Source of the DNA: Clostridium hydrogeniformans DSM 21757
GTDB lineage: Bacteria; Bacillota; Clostridia; Clostridiales; Clostridiaceae
Length of the DNA stretch: 64,000 nt
Assembly (NCBI RefSeq): GCF_000686705.1
Contig: NZ_KK366005.1
Span: 62,001-126,000 of the forward strand
Direction: 5' to 3'
In this document: positions 28,063 to 37,114 of the stretch, piece after piece
How the letters are laid out: each line of letters starts with the position of its first letter
Position numbering within the stretch: position 1 is the stretch's first letter
Position numbers and translations under genes: made by a program
The notes under the pieces: generated by a model
Database searches by the model: none
What the model saw: the letters and a program-made list of their open reading frames with translations, nothing else
What the model was told of the DNA's origin: nothing

Positions 28063-28974
28063 CTAATCTTTCTTTGATACTGCTGCTGCTAGGGCAATAG
28101 ATAAATATTTCTCCTCTGCACTAGATCCTCTAGATGTAAGAACTATAGGAACCTTAGCTCCAACAATTAACCCTGCCATCTTAGCATTAGCAGAATGAAT
28201 AAGAGCCTTTCCTAGAATATTTCCTGCAGTTATATTAGGAACTACTAAAATATCAGCCTCTCCTACTACCGGACTTGAAAAACCTTTTATCTCTGCCGCT
28301 TCCTTGCTGAAAGTTAAATCATAAGATATAGGTCCTTCTACAAAACAGTTTTTTATAACTCCATCTTCATTCATATTCTTTAACGCTTTAGCATCCACTG
28401 ATTCAATCATTTTAGGATTAACATTTTCAACTGCTGCTAAAACTGCTACATTAGGCTTTTCATAGCCTAGGTTTAATAAAGTATTAACTGCATTATCAAT
28501 GATTTGTTTCTTTTCTTCTAGACTAGGATTTAGATTCATGCCCCCATCTGTAGTTATTAAAATCTTGTGATAGGTAGGTACTTCATTAATAGCTATATGA
28601 GAAATTATGCTTCCTGTTCTAAGTCCTTTTTCTCTATTAACTACAGCCTTTAAAAGATCTTTAGTCTGAATTTTACCCTTCATTAAGAAGTCTGCCTTAC
28701 CTATGTTTATTAGTTCTACACCTTTTTCTGCTGCCTCACTATGGTCACATATATCTATGATGTTTTCATGGTCTATATTTCTATTTAAGTTATCTAGAAC
28801 TTCTTTTATTGCCTTTTTATTCCCTATAAGTATAGGGTCTACTATATTATTATCTACCCCTTGAAAAACAGCTTCTAGGGTATGCTCATCTTCTGCTACA
28901 ACTACTGCTACTTTCTTCTTAGCTGTAAAGCCTTGTACTTTTTTTATTAATTCATTAAAATCCTTTAAAGCCAT
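28063..28974 (-). CDS. ptb: Phosphate butyryltransferase
   Basis: Ptb exchanges the CoA of butyryl-CoA (or other short acyl-CoA) for phosphate to give the substrate of Buk. 303 residues, the usual size. Family motifs seen: DFLMKGKIQTKDLLKAVVNREKGLRTG, LITTDGGMNLNPSLEEKKQIIDNA, GPISYDLTFSKEAAEIKGF and LVVPNITAGNILGKAL. ATG with AGGAGAAGG 4 nt upstream. It is 163 bp after iorB; that gap has no obvious terminator, so read-through from the sigma-54 promoter is expected, possibly helped by an internal start. Confidence 0.95.
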   Translation of the reverse strand: MALKDFNELIKKVQGFTAKKKVAVVVAEDEHTLEAVFQGVDNNIVDPILIGNKKAIKEVLDNLNRNIDHENIIDICDHSEAAEKGVELINIGKADFLMKGKIQTKDLLKAVVNREKGLRTGSIISHIAINEVPTYHKILITTDGGMNLNPSLEEKKQIIDNAVNTLLNLGYEKPNVAVLAAVENVNPKMIESVDAKALKNMNEDGVIKNCFVEGPISYDLTFSKEAAEIKGFSSPVVGEADILVVPNITAGNILGKALIHSANAKMAGLIVGAKVPIVLTSRGSSAEEKYLSIALAAAVSKKD

Positions 28975-29137
28975 AATCCTTCTCCTTTTTACCCTCTAGT
29001 AGAAAATACTCTTTAGATAATAGGGGTTGCTTTATACCATGTAACTATTTTTAGTAAATTTTGAAATCATTCTATAACTAATCACATAGCATAAAATCCC
29101 CAATTATCTATAAGTTTTTAATTTATTAAAATAATTT

Positions 29138-29716
29138 TTATTGTCCTAATTCCATACCTAATTTTAAAGCCTTTAAGTTTATATCAATAAACTTCTCTTT
29201 AACATTTTCTTTTACTATGCTCTCCCACTCTATTTCAGTTAGGTTCATAGATTTAATTAATGTCCCTAAAAGAATGATGTTCATAGTCTTAATGTTTCCA
29301 ATTTCTTCTGCAAGCTTTGATGCAGCTACAACTGTTGTATTAGCTCTTCTTTTTAATTCATCTATAACATTAACTGGATAGTCAAATTTTCCTGATAGTA
29401 TTGGAGCTGAAGGTATTTTATAATCGTTAACTACCACCTTTCCTCCAACCTTTAGATTTTCAATCCATCTTAAGGCTTCCATTGCTTCAAAGGAAACTAT
29501 TATATCTGCTTGTCCTGTTCCTATTATAGGAGAGAAAACTTCCTTGCCATATCTTACTTGAGTAGTAACACTTCCCCCTCTTTGTGCCATACCATGAACC
29601 TCTGACATCTTAACATCATATCCTGCCTTTAAAAGACCTGCAGATAATATCTTACTTGCTAATATTGTTCCTTGTCCTCCAACACCTACTAATAATACGC
29701 TCTTTATATCTGACAT
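29138..29716 (-). CDS. iorB: Indolepyruvate ferredoxin oxidoreductase, beta subunit
   Basis: The gamma/beta-type subunit of IOR, which oxidises aryl 2-oxoacids (from Trp, Phe, Tyr transamination) to aryl-acyl-CoA with ferredoxin reduction. The protein is about 192 residues with the motif VLLVGVGGQGTILASKILSAGLLKAGYDVKMSEVHGMAQRGGSVTTQVRYG, diagnostic of this subunit family. I start it at ATG 29716, one base after the iorA stop codon; an upstream TTG in the same frame at 29728 overlaps iorA. Tight coupling to iorA implies translation in a fixed ratio. Confidence 0.93.
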   Translation of the reverse strand: MSDIKSVLLVGVGGQGTILASKILSAGLLKAGYDVKMSEVHGMAQRGGSVTTQVRYGKEVFSPIIGTGQADIIVSFEAMEALRWIENLKVGGKVVVNDYKIPSAPILSGKFDYPVNVIDELKRRANTTVVAASKLAEEIGNIKTMNIILLGTLIKSMNLTEIEWESIVKENVKEKFIDINLKALKLGMELGQ

Positions 29717-29717
29717 C

Positions 29718-31493
29718 TTATTCACCAACCTTACTTATAGCTTTTACTGGACATACTTGCTTACAAACTTCACAACCAACACATTGGTTCTTATCTATAG
29801 TTACCTTCTTAGTATCCTTATCATAGTGTAATGAAGGGCATCCTGTTCTAACGCAAGCTCTACATCCCACACACTTATCACTTACCACACATTTTGAGAA
29901 CTTATCTCCAAATTCTTTCTTATCAGCCTCTGACTTTCTCTTTAATACGCATGGCCATCTAGTTATTATTACGCTAACCTCATCTAATTCCATTGCCTTA
30001 TTAAGAGTTTCTCTTACTTCTTCTAAGTTAAGAGGATTTACAGTTTTAACATGTTCTACCCCAACAGCTTTTACTAATGCTTCTATATCTATTATGCTAG
30101 TTTCTTCTCCTTGAAGGGTATAACCTGTACCAGGGTTTTCTTGGTGACCTGTCATACCAGTGATTCTGTTATCAAGTATGCATACTACAGTGTTGCTTTT
30201 ATTATAAACAGCACTTATAAGGCTGTTTATTCCTGTATGGAAGAAAGTAGAGTCACCTATAACTGATACTGTTCTCATATTCTCATTAAATTTATTGAAT
30301 ACTTTTTGAGCACCATGTCCCATACTGATACTAGCTCCCATACATATACAAGTATCCTTAGCATATAAAGGATCCATACCACCTAATGCATAACACCCTA
30401 TATCTCCTGTTATCATTACATTTTTCTTTTTAGCAAGTTCTACAAAGAATCCTCTATGAGGACATCCTGCACAAAGTGTTGGTGGTCTACCTACAACTAA
30501 TTCTTTATCGTACTCAATTACTTCTCTTTTTTCTCCTAAAATAGCCTCAGCAATTATATCTGGATTTAACTCCCCTACTCTTGGAATTAATTCTTTACCT
30601 GTACACTGAATTCCAGAAGCTTTAATTTGCTCTTCCATAAATGGCTCAAGTTCTTCTATTACATATAACTTCTCAACTTGAGATGCAAATTCTCTAATCT
30701 TATTCATTGGCATTGGATAACTAAATCCTACCTTAAAGTAAGATGCCTTATCTCCAAAGACTTCTTTAGCATATTGGTAAGCTACTCCTGCAGCAACTAT
30801 TCCTATCTTTTTATCATTAAATTCTACATAGTTTAACTCAGTATTATTAGAGAAATCTTCTAATGTTTTAAGTCTCTCTTCTACCACAACATGTAACCTT
30901 TTAGCTACTGCTGGTACAGCATCAAACTTCTGAAGATTCTTTACATATGGCTTCTTAGTTTGTGCTATTCTTTCTCCCTCTTCTACAAGAGTCTTACCAT
31001 GACATACTCTTGTAGTCATTCTTAAAAGTACTGGTGTATCAAATTTTTCACTTATATCTAAAGCAGCCTTAACCATGTCTTTACTCTCTTGGCTGTTACT
31101 TGGCTCTAACATTGCTAATTTAGCAAACTTTGCATAGTTTCTGTTATCTTGCTCATTTTGTGATGAGTGTAATCCTGGATCGTCTGCTGATATTAAAACA
31201 AGTCCCCCGTTAACTCCAGTATAAGCAAAAGTAAATAATGGGTCTGCTGCAACGTTTACTCCAACATGCTTCATAGCTGCTAAAGTTCTAGCTCCTGCAA
31301 TAGAAGCTCCTATAGCATTCTCTAAAGCAACTTTTTCATTTGAAGCCCATTCAGCTATTATTTCTCCCTTATATGCAGAAATATTCTCTAATATCTCTGT
31401 ACTTGGAGTTCCTGGATATGCACTAGCATAGCTTACTCCTGCCTCATAAGCACCAAGGGCGATTCCCTCATTACCTGTAAGTAATTTTTTCAT
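29718..31493 (-). CDS. iorA: Indolepyruvate ferredoxin oxidoreductase, alpha subunit
   Basis: A 591-residue thiamine diphosphate enzyme. The order is: pyrimidine-binding domain (LTGNEGIALGAYEAGVSYASAYPGTPSTEI at the start), middle domain, TPP-binding domain (RPPTLCAGCPHRGFF, GDIGCYALGG, CILDNRITGMTGHQENP), and two C-terminal [4Fe-4S] clusters, CVGCRACVRTGCP and CVGCEVCKQVCP, that pass electrons to ferredoxin. Complete and of family length. ATG with GGGGAG 7 nt upstream. It is the first gene behind a canonical sigma-54 promoter at 31756-31771. Confidence 0.96.
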   Translation of the reverse strand: MKKLLTGNEGIALGAYEAGVSYASAYPGTPSTEILENISAYKGEIIAEWASNEKVALENAIGASIAGARTLAAMKHVGVNVAADPLFTFAYTGVNGGLVLISADDPGLHSSQNEQDNRNYAKFAKLAMLEPSNSQESKDMVKAALDISEKFDTPVLLRMTTRVCHGKTLVEEGERIAQTKKPYVKNLQKFDAVPAVAKRLHVVVEERLKTLEDFSNNTELNYVEFNDKKIGIVAAGVAYQYAKEVFGDKASYFKVGFSYPMPMNKIREFASQVEKLYVIEELEPFMEEQIKASGIQCTGKELIPRVGELNPDIIAEAILGEKREVIEYDKELVVGRPPTLCAGCPHRGFFVELAKKKNVMITGDIGCYALGGMDPLYAKDTCICMGASISMGHGAQKVFNKFNENMRTVSVIGDSTFFHTGINSLISAVYNKSNTVVCILDNRITGMTGHQENPGTGYTLQGEETSIIDIEALVKAVGVEHVKTVNPLNLEEVRETLNKAMELDEVSVIITRWPCVLKRKSEADKKEFGDKFSKCVVSDKCVGCRACVRTGCPSLHYDKDTKKVTIDKNQCVGCEVCKQVCPVKAISKVGE

Positions 31494-31755
31494 ACAAACA
31501 CTCCCCTTTAATCATTCATAAATCACTATTTTATGTAAGACAGATGGATAACACTTAATGAAAGAAAGCTAATGCATTCTGTGTATTTAAATAAATATAC
31601 TCTATCTTAAATCTTACAACTAAAGGTTTACTTTTTAATAAATCTTTAAAGCTCCATAACACAAAATACACTAACTTAGCCATTAGTTATCCTTAAACAT
31701 GTCTAAGGTGTGATTATAAAAACTTCATTGTATTCATAATCTGTAAAATACTAAA

Positions 31756-31771
31756 GCAACTCCTATGCCAA
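31756..31771 (-). promoter_or_regulatory. Sigma-54 (-24/-12) promoter of iorA-iorB-ptb-buk
   Basis: On the minus strand TTGGCATAGGAGTTGC has GG and GC separated by exactly 10 nt (TGGCA at -24, TTGC at -12), a close match to the RpoN consensus. Transcription would start near 31744, about 250 nt before iorA. The gene for a sigma-54 activator lies just upstream (32236-34341). Confidence 0.85.
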
Positions 31772-32080
31772 TATGAAATAGTTTTCAAAATTTATTATTT
31801 GAAACTTAAAACTTTTTCCTTTTAATTCCACAAACTTAGAAAATAGTGTCTATATATAGATTTTTTAAGTTCATCATAAATCTCTTAAATACAAGGTTAT
31901 AATGTTCTTCTCTCCCATTATCTCTTCTTAAACTTATTTCCAATAAACATAAAACTAATAAGAAACTTTTTTTAATAAAACTTTATCTTTTATATGGATT
32001 TTTCCTAGCTTTCTGATTATAAGTCTATGTAATCGGTTCAATAGGTTCAATGGGTTATATTATTCTCCCTTTTACCCCAT

Positions 32081-32128
32081 AAAAAAGACTATCTCATAAT
32101 ACATATCTATGCATTATGAAATAGTCCT
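32081..32128 (-). terminator. Terminator of the sigma-54 activator gene
   Basis: Arms GACTATCTCATAAT and ATTATGAAATAGTC (32087-32100, 32113-32126) with one mismatch, followed on the minus strand by a TTTTTTATGG tail. Confidence 0.75.
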
Positions 32129-32235
32129 TAATTTCCCTATAAACACTTCTTAATTATTAACTTACCTTTCCAATTATCTTTACATTATTCTTATAAGATA
32201 AACCTTTAGCTTATATATTAAAATATTTAATAAGC

Positions 32236-34341
32236 CTATCTATTTTCCATATAGTCTAAAAAGCTTATTCCAAACTCTGTTATAAGGGTTCCCCCTCTTC
32301 CTTTAAATATCTCAACAATTCCATATTCTTCTAAGCTTCCTAGTATTCCTCTTATCTCTTGTTCAGTTATAAAAACATTTTTATTGTTAAGCCCTTCTAA
32401 AATACTTCTTCTTCCTAATCTTTTATTTTTATAAAAACCTTCTTTTAGTTCCTCTAATACTAGTATGTGTCGATTGAAATGTTTTCCTAAACTCTTAGCT
32501 ATATTATTAAATAGCTCCTTATCTTCATCTTCATATATCTCTCTATTTCTATCTTCATATAAATTCTTATTTTTCTCTTTTTTATAGTCTCTAAAAGACT
32601 TATCCACATTAAAAGGTAAATCTGCTACACTAACCTCACTTATTTCCAGGCTAGTTATATGTTCTATATAATTTCTAAGTTCTCTAATATTTCCTCTCCA
32701 GTTATGTTCTAAAAAAGCTGTTTTAGCTTCATCACTTAACTTAAAGTCAAATCTAAATTCTCTTTTAAATTTTTCTATAAGAAGCATTATGTCATCTTTT
32801 CTATGATTTAATCTAGGCACATGAAGTTTAAGTACATTTAATCTATAATATAAGTCTTCCCTAAATTCCCCCTTATCCACCATATCTAATAAATCTTTGT
32901 GGGTGGCTGCTATTAAACGTATATCTACATTTATCATCCTGTCCCCACCTATTCTCATAACCTCTCTTTCTTGAAGAACTCTTAAAAGCCTTGCTTGTAT
33001 ATTTAAAGACATTTCTCCAATTTCGTCTAAAAACAAAGTTCCCCTATGAGCTAATTCAAAAAGTCCTGGTTTTCCTCCCTTACGTGCTCCTGTGAAAGCC
33101 CCATCTTCATACCCAAATAATTCACTTTCTAAAAGACTTTCAGGCAATGCTCCACAATTTACAGCTACAAACTGATACTCTCTCCTTTTAGAACTATTAT
33201 GAATAGCTTGGGCAAAAAGCTCCTTACCAGTACCACTTTCCCCTGTTATAACTATGGTAGAGTTAGATTTCGCCATCTTTAAGGCATCATCCTTTGCCTT
33301 TTTTATAACTTCACTTTCTCCAATTATATTATTAAAACTGTATTTTGCCTTATATCCCCTTCCAATTAAAGCAACTCTTAGTTTATGCTGCTTTAATTCT
33401 GCCTCACTAAATTTTTTAATAATGGCTACTGCACCATAAGGTCTCTTAGAATTAATTATAGGAATAACTGACATTATTACATCGTGGTTATGTATTTTTA
33501 TAAGTCTATCTTTAATTTCTTTTCTTGTTTTAATAACCTCTAGAAAAGGTATATCTGAAAATACTTCTATCCCATTTCTACTATAAGCTTCCTCATCACT
33601 AACCTTCATTATTTCCTGTGCTCCCTCTGTGTAAGAAAGTACATGTCCCTTTGGATCTATAACTATAACCCCATCATCTATAACCTTAAGTAATTCCTCT
33701 AACTGTCCATTAAATTTATTCAGCTTAGTAAGTACCCTTTGAAGTCCAATATTAGCTGGAACAAAATCCTTATAATTTCTTCTTATATCTTTTCTAGCTA
33801 TTATATGATCTAGGTTTAATCTAAATCCAATATTTATTATGGTAATACCATCTAAAAAACTACTTCCAATATTTATTACCCTATTTCTTTTAATAATATT
33901 AGATTTTAAGTGACTTAAAGTTACTATAATTTTATTTTCAAGAGTTTTACTCTCTTCTAAAGATACTGGTATAATATTTAATCTTCTAAGTCCTACTTCA
34001 TAAATTATTGATGTCATTGCAGTTGCCATATCTATATTTTCATCTACAAATATTATTTCTGTATCTTTTTCAAGATTAGCTAAGGTTTTTAATCCTTCTT
34101 TTGAAATGGTTCTTTTATAAAATAAAACCTGACTACTAGAACTTATATTAGATTTTATCCTTTGAAATACGTCATAAGACGGAATTAGTATTAAATCTTC
34201 CTTTAAATTATCTTTAATTGCATTATCATTAATTATATATTTATTAACCCTAACATTATTCTCAAATAAACTTTCTATTTGCTCACAATATACATTAGCT
34301 GTTTCTAAGGCATTACTTATAAGAGCTAAAGTTTTTTCCAT
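32236..34341 (-). CDS. Sigma-54-dependent transcriptional activator
   Basis: A 701-residue enhancer-binding protein. Residues 1-200 form a sensor-like domain similar to the PrpR N-terminal type (IDMATAMTSIIYEVGLRRLNIIPV); a PAS domain follows at about 215-320 (LLKVIDDGVIVIDPKGHVLSYTEGAQEIM); the AAA+ domain at about 345-575 has Walker A GESGTGKE (near 365) and the sigma-54-contact loop GAFTGA (near 414). The C-terminus is unusual: instead of a clear Fis-type helix it ends with a winged-helix-like segment (EELKEGFYKNKRLGRRSILEGL and TEQEIRGILGSLEEYGIVEIFKG). It is the likely activator of iorA-iorB-ptb-buk, responding to an unknown amino-acid-derived signal. Confidence 0.9.
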   Translation of the reverse strand: MEKTLALISNALETANVYCEQIESLFENNVRVNKYIINDNAIKDNLKEDLILIPSYDVFQRIKSNISSSSQVLFYKRTISKEGLKTLANLEKDTEIIFVDENIDMATAMTSIIYEVGLRRLNIIPVSLEESKTLENKIIVTLSHLKSNIIKRNRVINIGSSFLDGITIINIGFRLNLDHIIARKDIRRNYKDFVPANIGLQRVLTKLNKFNGQLEELLKVIDDGVIVIDPKGHVLSYTEGAQEIMKVSDEEAYSRNGIEVFSDIPFLEVIKTRKEIKDRLIKIHNHDVIMSVIPIINSKRPYGAVAIIKKFSEAELKQHKLRVALIGRGYKAKYSFNNIIGESEVIKKAKDDALKMAKSNSTIVITGESGTGKELFAQAIHNSSKRREYQFVAVNCGALPESLLESELFGYEDGAFTGARKGGKPGLFELAHRGTLFLDEIGEMSLNIQARLLRVLQEREVMRIGGDRMINVDIRLIAATHKDLLDMVDKGEFREDLYYRLNVLKLHVPRLNHRKDDIMLLIEKFKREFRFDFKLSDEAKTAFLEHNWRGNIRELRNYIEHITSLEISEVSVADLPFNVDKSFRDYKKEKNKNLYEDRNREIYEDEDKELFNNIAKSLGKHFNRHILVLEELKEGFYKNKRLGRRSILEGLNNKNVFITEQEIRGILGSLEEYGIVEIFKGRGGTLITEFGISFLDYMENR

Positions 34342-34447
34342 TGTTTCCCCCTCTTTTCCCCTTTGTTTAAATAATTAATTTTTAAGATTACATTTTACTA
34401 TGTAATTTCTATACACCTTAATTATTTCCTCTTATATAAAACACATA

Positions 34448-35215
34448 TTAAATAATATTTATATGCCCTTTAATTTCTCTAAGGATAAAATCTGCAAAAT
34501 CAACTAATTCCTCTGAACTAAATTCTATTTTCTTATCCTTATTCTCATACAATTCCATAGCTGACTTTACAATTTCCTTATATCTTTTATTCATATTAGA
34601 ATAAGCCCATTGTCCTCCTTCTTTTTTAGAGCATATGGCTTCTTCTTTTAAGTAATATAATACTCTACATAAATTAAGAATATTATATATAGGGTTCTCT
34701 ACTATACTCTCCCTTGCCCCTTCAATATCTCCTATAATAGAATCAATATAATACTCCTTTGGAACTTCCTGAAATACTTCTTCTATAGGTTTTCCTACTA
34801 GGCAAATCCCTCTTTTCCTTGTTATCACCATATGGGCTGCTAGATCCTTGTCCACAGAATTCCCGCAGATAAATTCAGAATCACTTAAATATCTATAATT
34901 ATATTCCTTTGAATAGTGAAGTAAAAAAGGTGTTGGATAAATAAAATTCTTACTGTGCTTATAGAGGATGACACTTACTTCAAATCCCTTTTCAGGCCCA
35001 TCTTTAGATAATTCTAAGATCACATTAATAAGTTTTCTTTTAATTTCTAATTCCATATCTTTATTAACCACTACTAAAATATCTATATCACTGGTGTAAT
35101 AATTAAAACATCCCATGGCTAACGAACCATGAAGATAAATACCCACAAGGTTTTCTCTAAGTATATTACAATATTTATTTTTAAATTCCTTTAATATATT
35201 TTCTATAGTTCTCAT
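34448..35215 (-). CDS. Aminoglycoside-type nucleotidyltransferase family protein
   Basis: A protein of about 255 residues with a Pol-beta-like nucleotidyltransferase domain (GIYLHGSLAMGCFNYYTSDIDILVVV: GS-x10-D-x-D catalytic motif) and a helical C-terminal domain of the DUF4111 type, with LNLCRVLYYLKEEAICSKKEGGQWA. This is the layout of ANT(3'')/ANT(9) adenylyltransferases that inactivate streptomycin or spectinomycin. The host gene may also be a housekeeping relative; drug resistance is not proven by sequence. Start at ATG 35215, since GAGAGG lies 5 nt upstream; a longer in-frame ATG at 35236 overlaps that site. Confidence 0.85.
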   Translation of the reverse strand: MRTIENILKEFKNKYCNILRENLVGIYLHGSLAMGCFNYYTSDIDILVVVNKDMELEIKRKLINVILELSKDGPEKGFEVSVILYKHSKNFIYPTPFLLHYSKEYNYRYLSDSEFICGNSVDKDLAAHMVITRKRGICLVGKPIEEVFQEVPKEYYIDSIIGDIEGARESIVENPIYNILNLCRVLYYLKEEAICSKKEGGQWAYSNMNKRYKEIVKSAMELYENKDKKIEFSSEELVDFADFILREIKGHINII

Positions 35216-35263
35216 AAATACCTCTCTTTTATTCATTGCTACTTAAAATAACTTTATAAATGC

Positions 35264-35396
35264 TCTTATCTGATGGCTACCACCTGTAATCCCCTATCCT
35301 CTGAGAGGTTGGGGATAACAGTTGCGACAACCCTAGATTAACTCATCTAACCTTCAGATGATGGAAAGAACACCATCTGAAGGAAGATTCGTTCTA
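35264..35396 (-). repeat. 132-bp structured repeat, copy 3
   Basis: Minus-strand copy. It keeps TAGAACGAATCTTCC at 5', the 13-bp hairpin (one mismatch), AGATGAGTTAATCTAGGG, GTTGTCGCAAC, CCCCAACCTCTCAGAGG and TAGCCATCAGATAA at 3'. Its first 50 nt are read as the 3' end of the ORF at 35347-35637. Confidence 0.9.
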
Positions 35397-35637
35397 GAAA
35401 AAGAATTCCTATTAATATAGCATATATAACTACCTTAATTCTTGAATCTTTATTATTTCTTTTTAAATTCATAAAAATCATTGCAAGGAGTGCAGAACCA
35501 AATGAGATAAATATAATTACAGCTGATGCTACCTGATTAAACGGCTTAAACTGAGCTATTAATATACTTCCAAACAATACTATTAGACTTATTGTCCAAA
35601 GAATAGATATTTTATATTTATTTATTATGCTAAACAT
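35347..35637 (-). CDS. Small membrane protein with repeat-encoded C-terminus
   Basis: A 96-residue protein with three hydrophobic helices (about 10-27, 35-57 and 68-88). No family recognised. ATG with AGGAGGG 5 nt upstream. The last 16 residues (LERIFLQMVFFPSSEG) and the stop codon are encoded by copy 3 of the 132-bp repeat, so the repeat has inserted into the original 3' end and given the protein a new tail. Whether the native C-terminus was longer cannot be told from this window. Confidence 0.65.
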   Translation of the reverse strand: MFSIINKYKISILWTISLIVLFGSILIAQFKPFNQVASAVIIFISFGSALLAMIFMNLKRNNKDSRIKVVIYAILIGILFLERIFLQMVFFPSSEG

Positions 35638-35868
35638 ATTTCCCTCCTAATATCTTACCTAAAACTTTCTTTATCTAAATACATTGACTCTTACAGTTTA
35701 AGAATAGAACTTATACTATACATCTCTATTGTACCAATTTTATCCTTATATGTCTTATCTTATATACCTCATCTTATGTTCTTATATATTTCTTAGACTT
35801 TAATTAATTTCAATTTATAGATACAATAGTATTAATTACATAATGAACTAATAAAGGAGTCGTGTTAA

Positions 35869-37065
35869 GTGGAAAAACTTTATTATGAAAATCAATATAT
35901 TAAAGAGTTTGTGGCAGAGGTTTTAGATATAAAAGAAATAGATAATAAATTTCACGTGGTTCTAGATAAAACAGCTTTCTTTCCTGGCGGAGGAGGTCAA
36001 CCTTGTGATGAAGGACTTATAGAGAACCTTCCAGTTATAGAGATCTATGAAAAGGATGGAGTTATATATCATGTTACTGAAAAAAAGCCTATTAAAATTC
36101 ATAGAGTTAAATGCTCTCTAGATTGGAAAAAGAGATTTGATGGTATGCAGCAACATCTAGGCCAGCATGTACTTTCCGGATGCTTCTTTAAACTTTTTAA
36201 TGCTAATACTTGTGGTTTTCACCTAGGTAAAGATATTAGTACAGTAGATATAGAAGGTATATTAGATGAAGAAACCATTAGAAAAGCTGAAACTATGGCA
36301 AATGAGATTATTCACAGTAATATAAAGGTAGAATTTTTAACACCAAATAAAAAAGAACTAAAAAAACTAAATCTAAGACGAGATCTTCCAAAAACAGATG
36401 AGCAAATAAGAGTAGTTATAATAGAAGATTTAGATATAAATGCTTGCTGTGGAGTCCACCCTTCCTCAACCCTAGAACTTCAAACTATAAAAATAAGAAA
36501 ATGGGAAAAACATAAGAATGCTACTAGAGTAGAATTCTTAACAGGTAATAGAGCTGTTCAGGACTCTCTAAAAAAAGATCATTATATGAATCTTATATGT
36601 AGATATTTAAATACCAACGAAGAAGATGCTATAAAGGGAATTAAAAGCTTACATGAAGAACTTAAAAACGCTATAGAAGTCAATAAAAAATCCTTAGTAG
36701 AGCTAACTAACTATAAAACTCGTGAAATCATAGATTCTGCTGAGAAAATAGATGATATATCCATAGTTAAAGAAATATATGATAATGAGGATATGAAATA
36801 CATAAATAAGCTAGTTTCAAGGATCACAGAAAACCCTAAAACCATTGCTTTAATAGCAGTTAAATCTTCTGATAAGGCTAACTTAATATTTTCAAAATCA
36901 AAGGATATAAAAAACTTTAATATGAACACCCTTCTTAAGGACGTGATTACTTTAATTGATGGTAGAGGTGGTGGAAGTGAATTCCTAGCCCAAGGTGGTG
37001 GAAAAGACAATGGTAATATAGATTCTGCCTTAAATACTGCCTTTATAAAAATAAAAAACAGTTAA
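35869..37065 (+). CDS. AlaX-like alanyl-tRNA editing protein with DHHA1 domain
   Basis: A 398-residue trans-editing protein related to the AlaRS editing domain, which removes serine or glycine wrongly attached to tRNA-Ala. N-terminal beta-barrel (LDKTAFFPGGGGQPCDEG), the zinc-binding H96-x3-H100 (QHLGQHVLSG) and C193-x3-H197 (CCGVHPSST) motifs, and a C-terminal DHHA1 region (GRGGGSEFLAQGGG near 365). The length suits the long AlaX-L class. Start GTG 35869 with AAAGGAGT 8 nt upstream. Monocistronic, closed by a terminator. Confidence 0.93.
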   Translation: MEKLYYENQYIKEFVAEVLDIKEIDNKFHVVLDKTAFFPGGGGQPCDEGLIENLPVIEIYEKDGVIYHVTEKKPIKIHRVKCSLDWKKRFDGMQQHLGQHVLSGCFFKLFNANTCGFHLGKDISTVDIEGILDEETIRKAETMANEIIHSNIKVEFLTPNKKELKKLNLRRDLPKTDEQIRVVIIEDLDINACCGVHPSSTLELQTIKIRKWEKHKNATRVEFLTGNRAVQDSLKKDHYMNLICRYLNTNEEDAIKGIKSLHEELKNAIEVNKKSLVELTNYKTREIIDSAEKIDDISIVKEIYDNEDMKYINKLVSRITENPKTIALIAVKSSDKANLIFSKSKDIKNFNMNTLLKDVITLIDGRGGGSEFLAQGGGKDNGNIDSALNTAFIKIKNS

Positions 37066-37068
37066 TAT

Positions 37069-37107
37069 AAAAAAGTAGCTAAACCTTAAAGGTCAGCTAC
37101 TTTTTTT
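37069..37107. terminator. Bidirectional terminator
   Basis: Stem AAAAGTAGCT / AGCTACTTTT with inner ACCTT/AAGGT pairs and a TTTTTTT run lies between the convergent AlaX-like and rhodanese genes. Confidence 0.85.
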
Positions 37108-37114
37108 ATATTGA

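Larger units (their letters stand above)
31494..32235. other. Control region between iorA and the activator gene
   Basis: 742 bp holding the iorA leader, the sigma-54 promoter (31756-31771) and the activator's terminator (32081-32128). Activator binding sites should lie within a few hundred bases upstream of the promoter. The repeated GGTTCAAT strings at about 32035-32055 (GGTTCAATAGGTTCAATGGG) are the only candidate I noticed. Confidence 0.5.
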
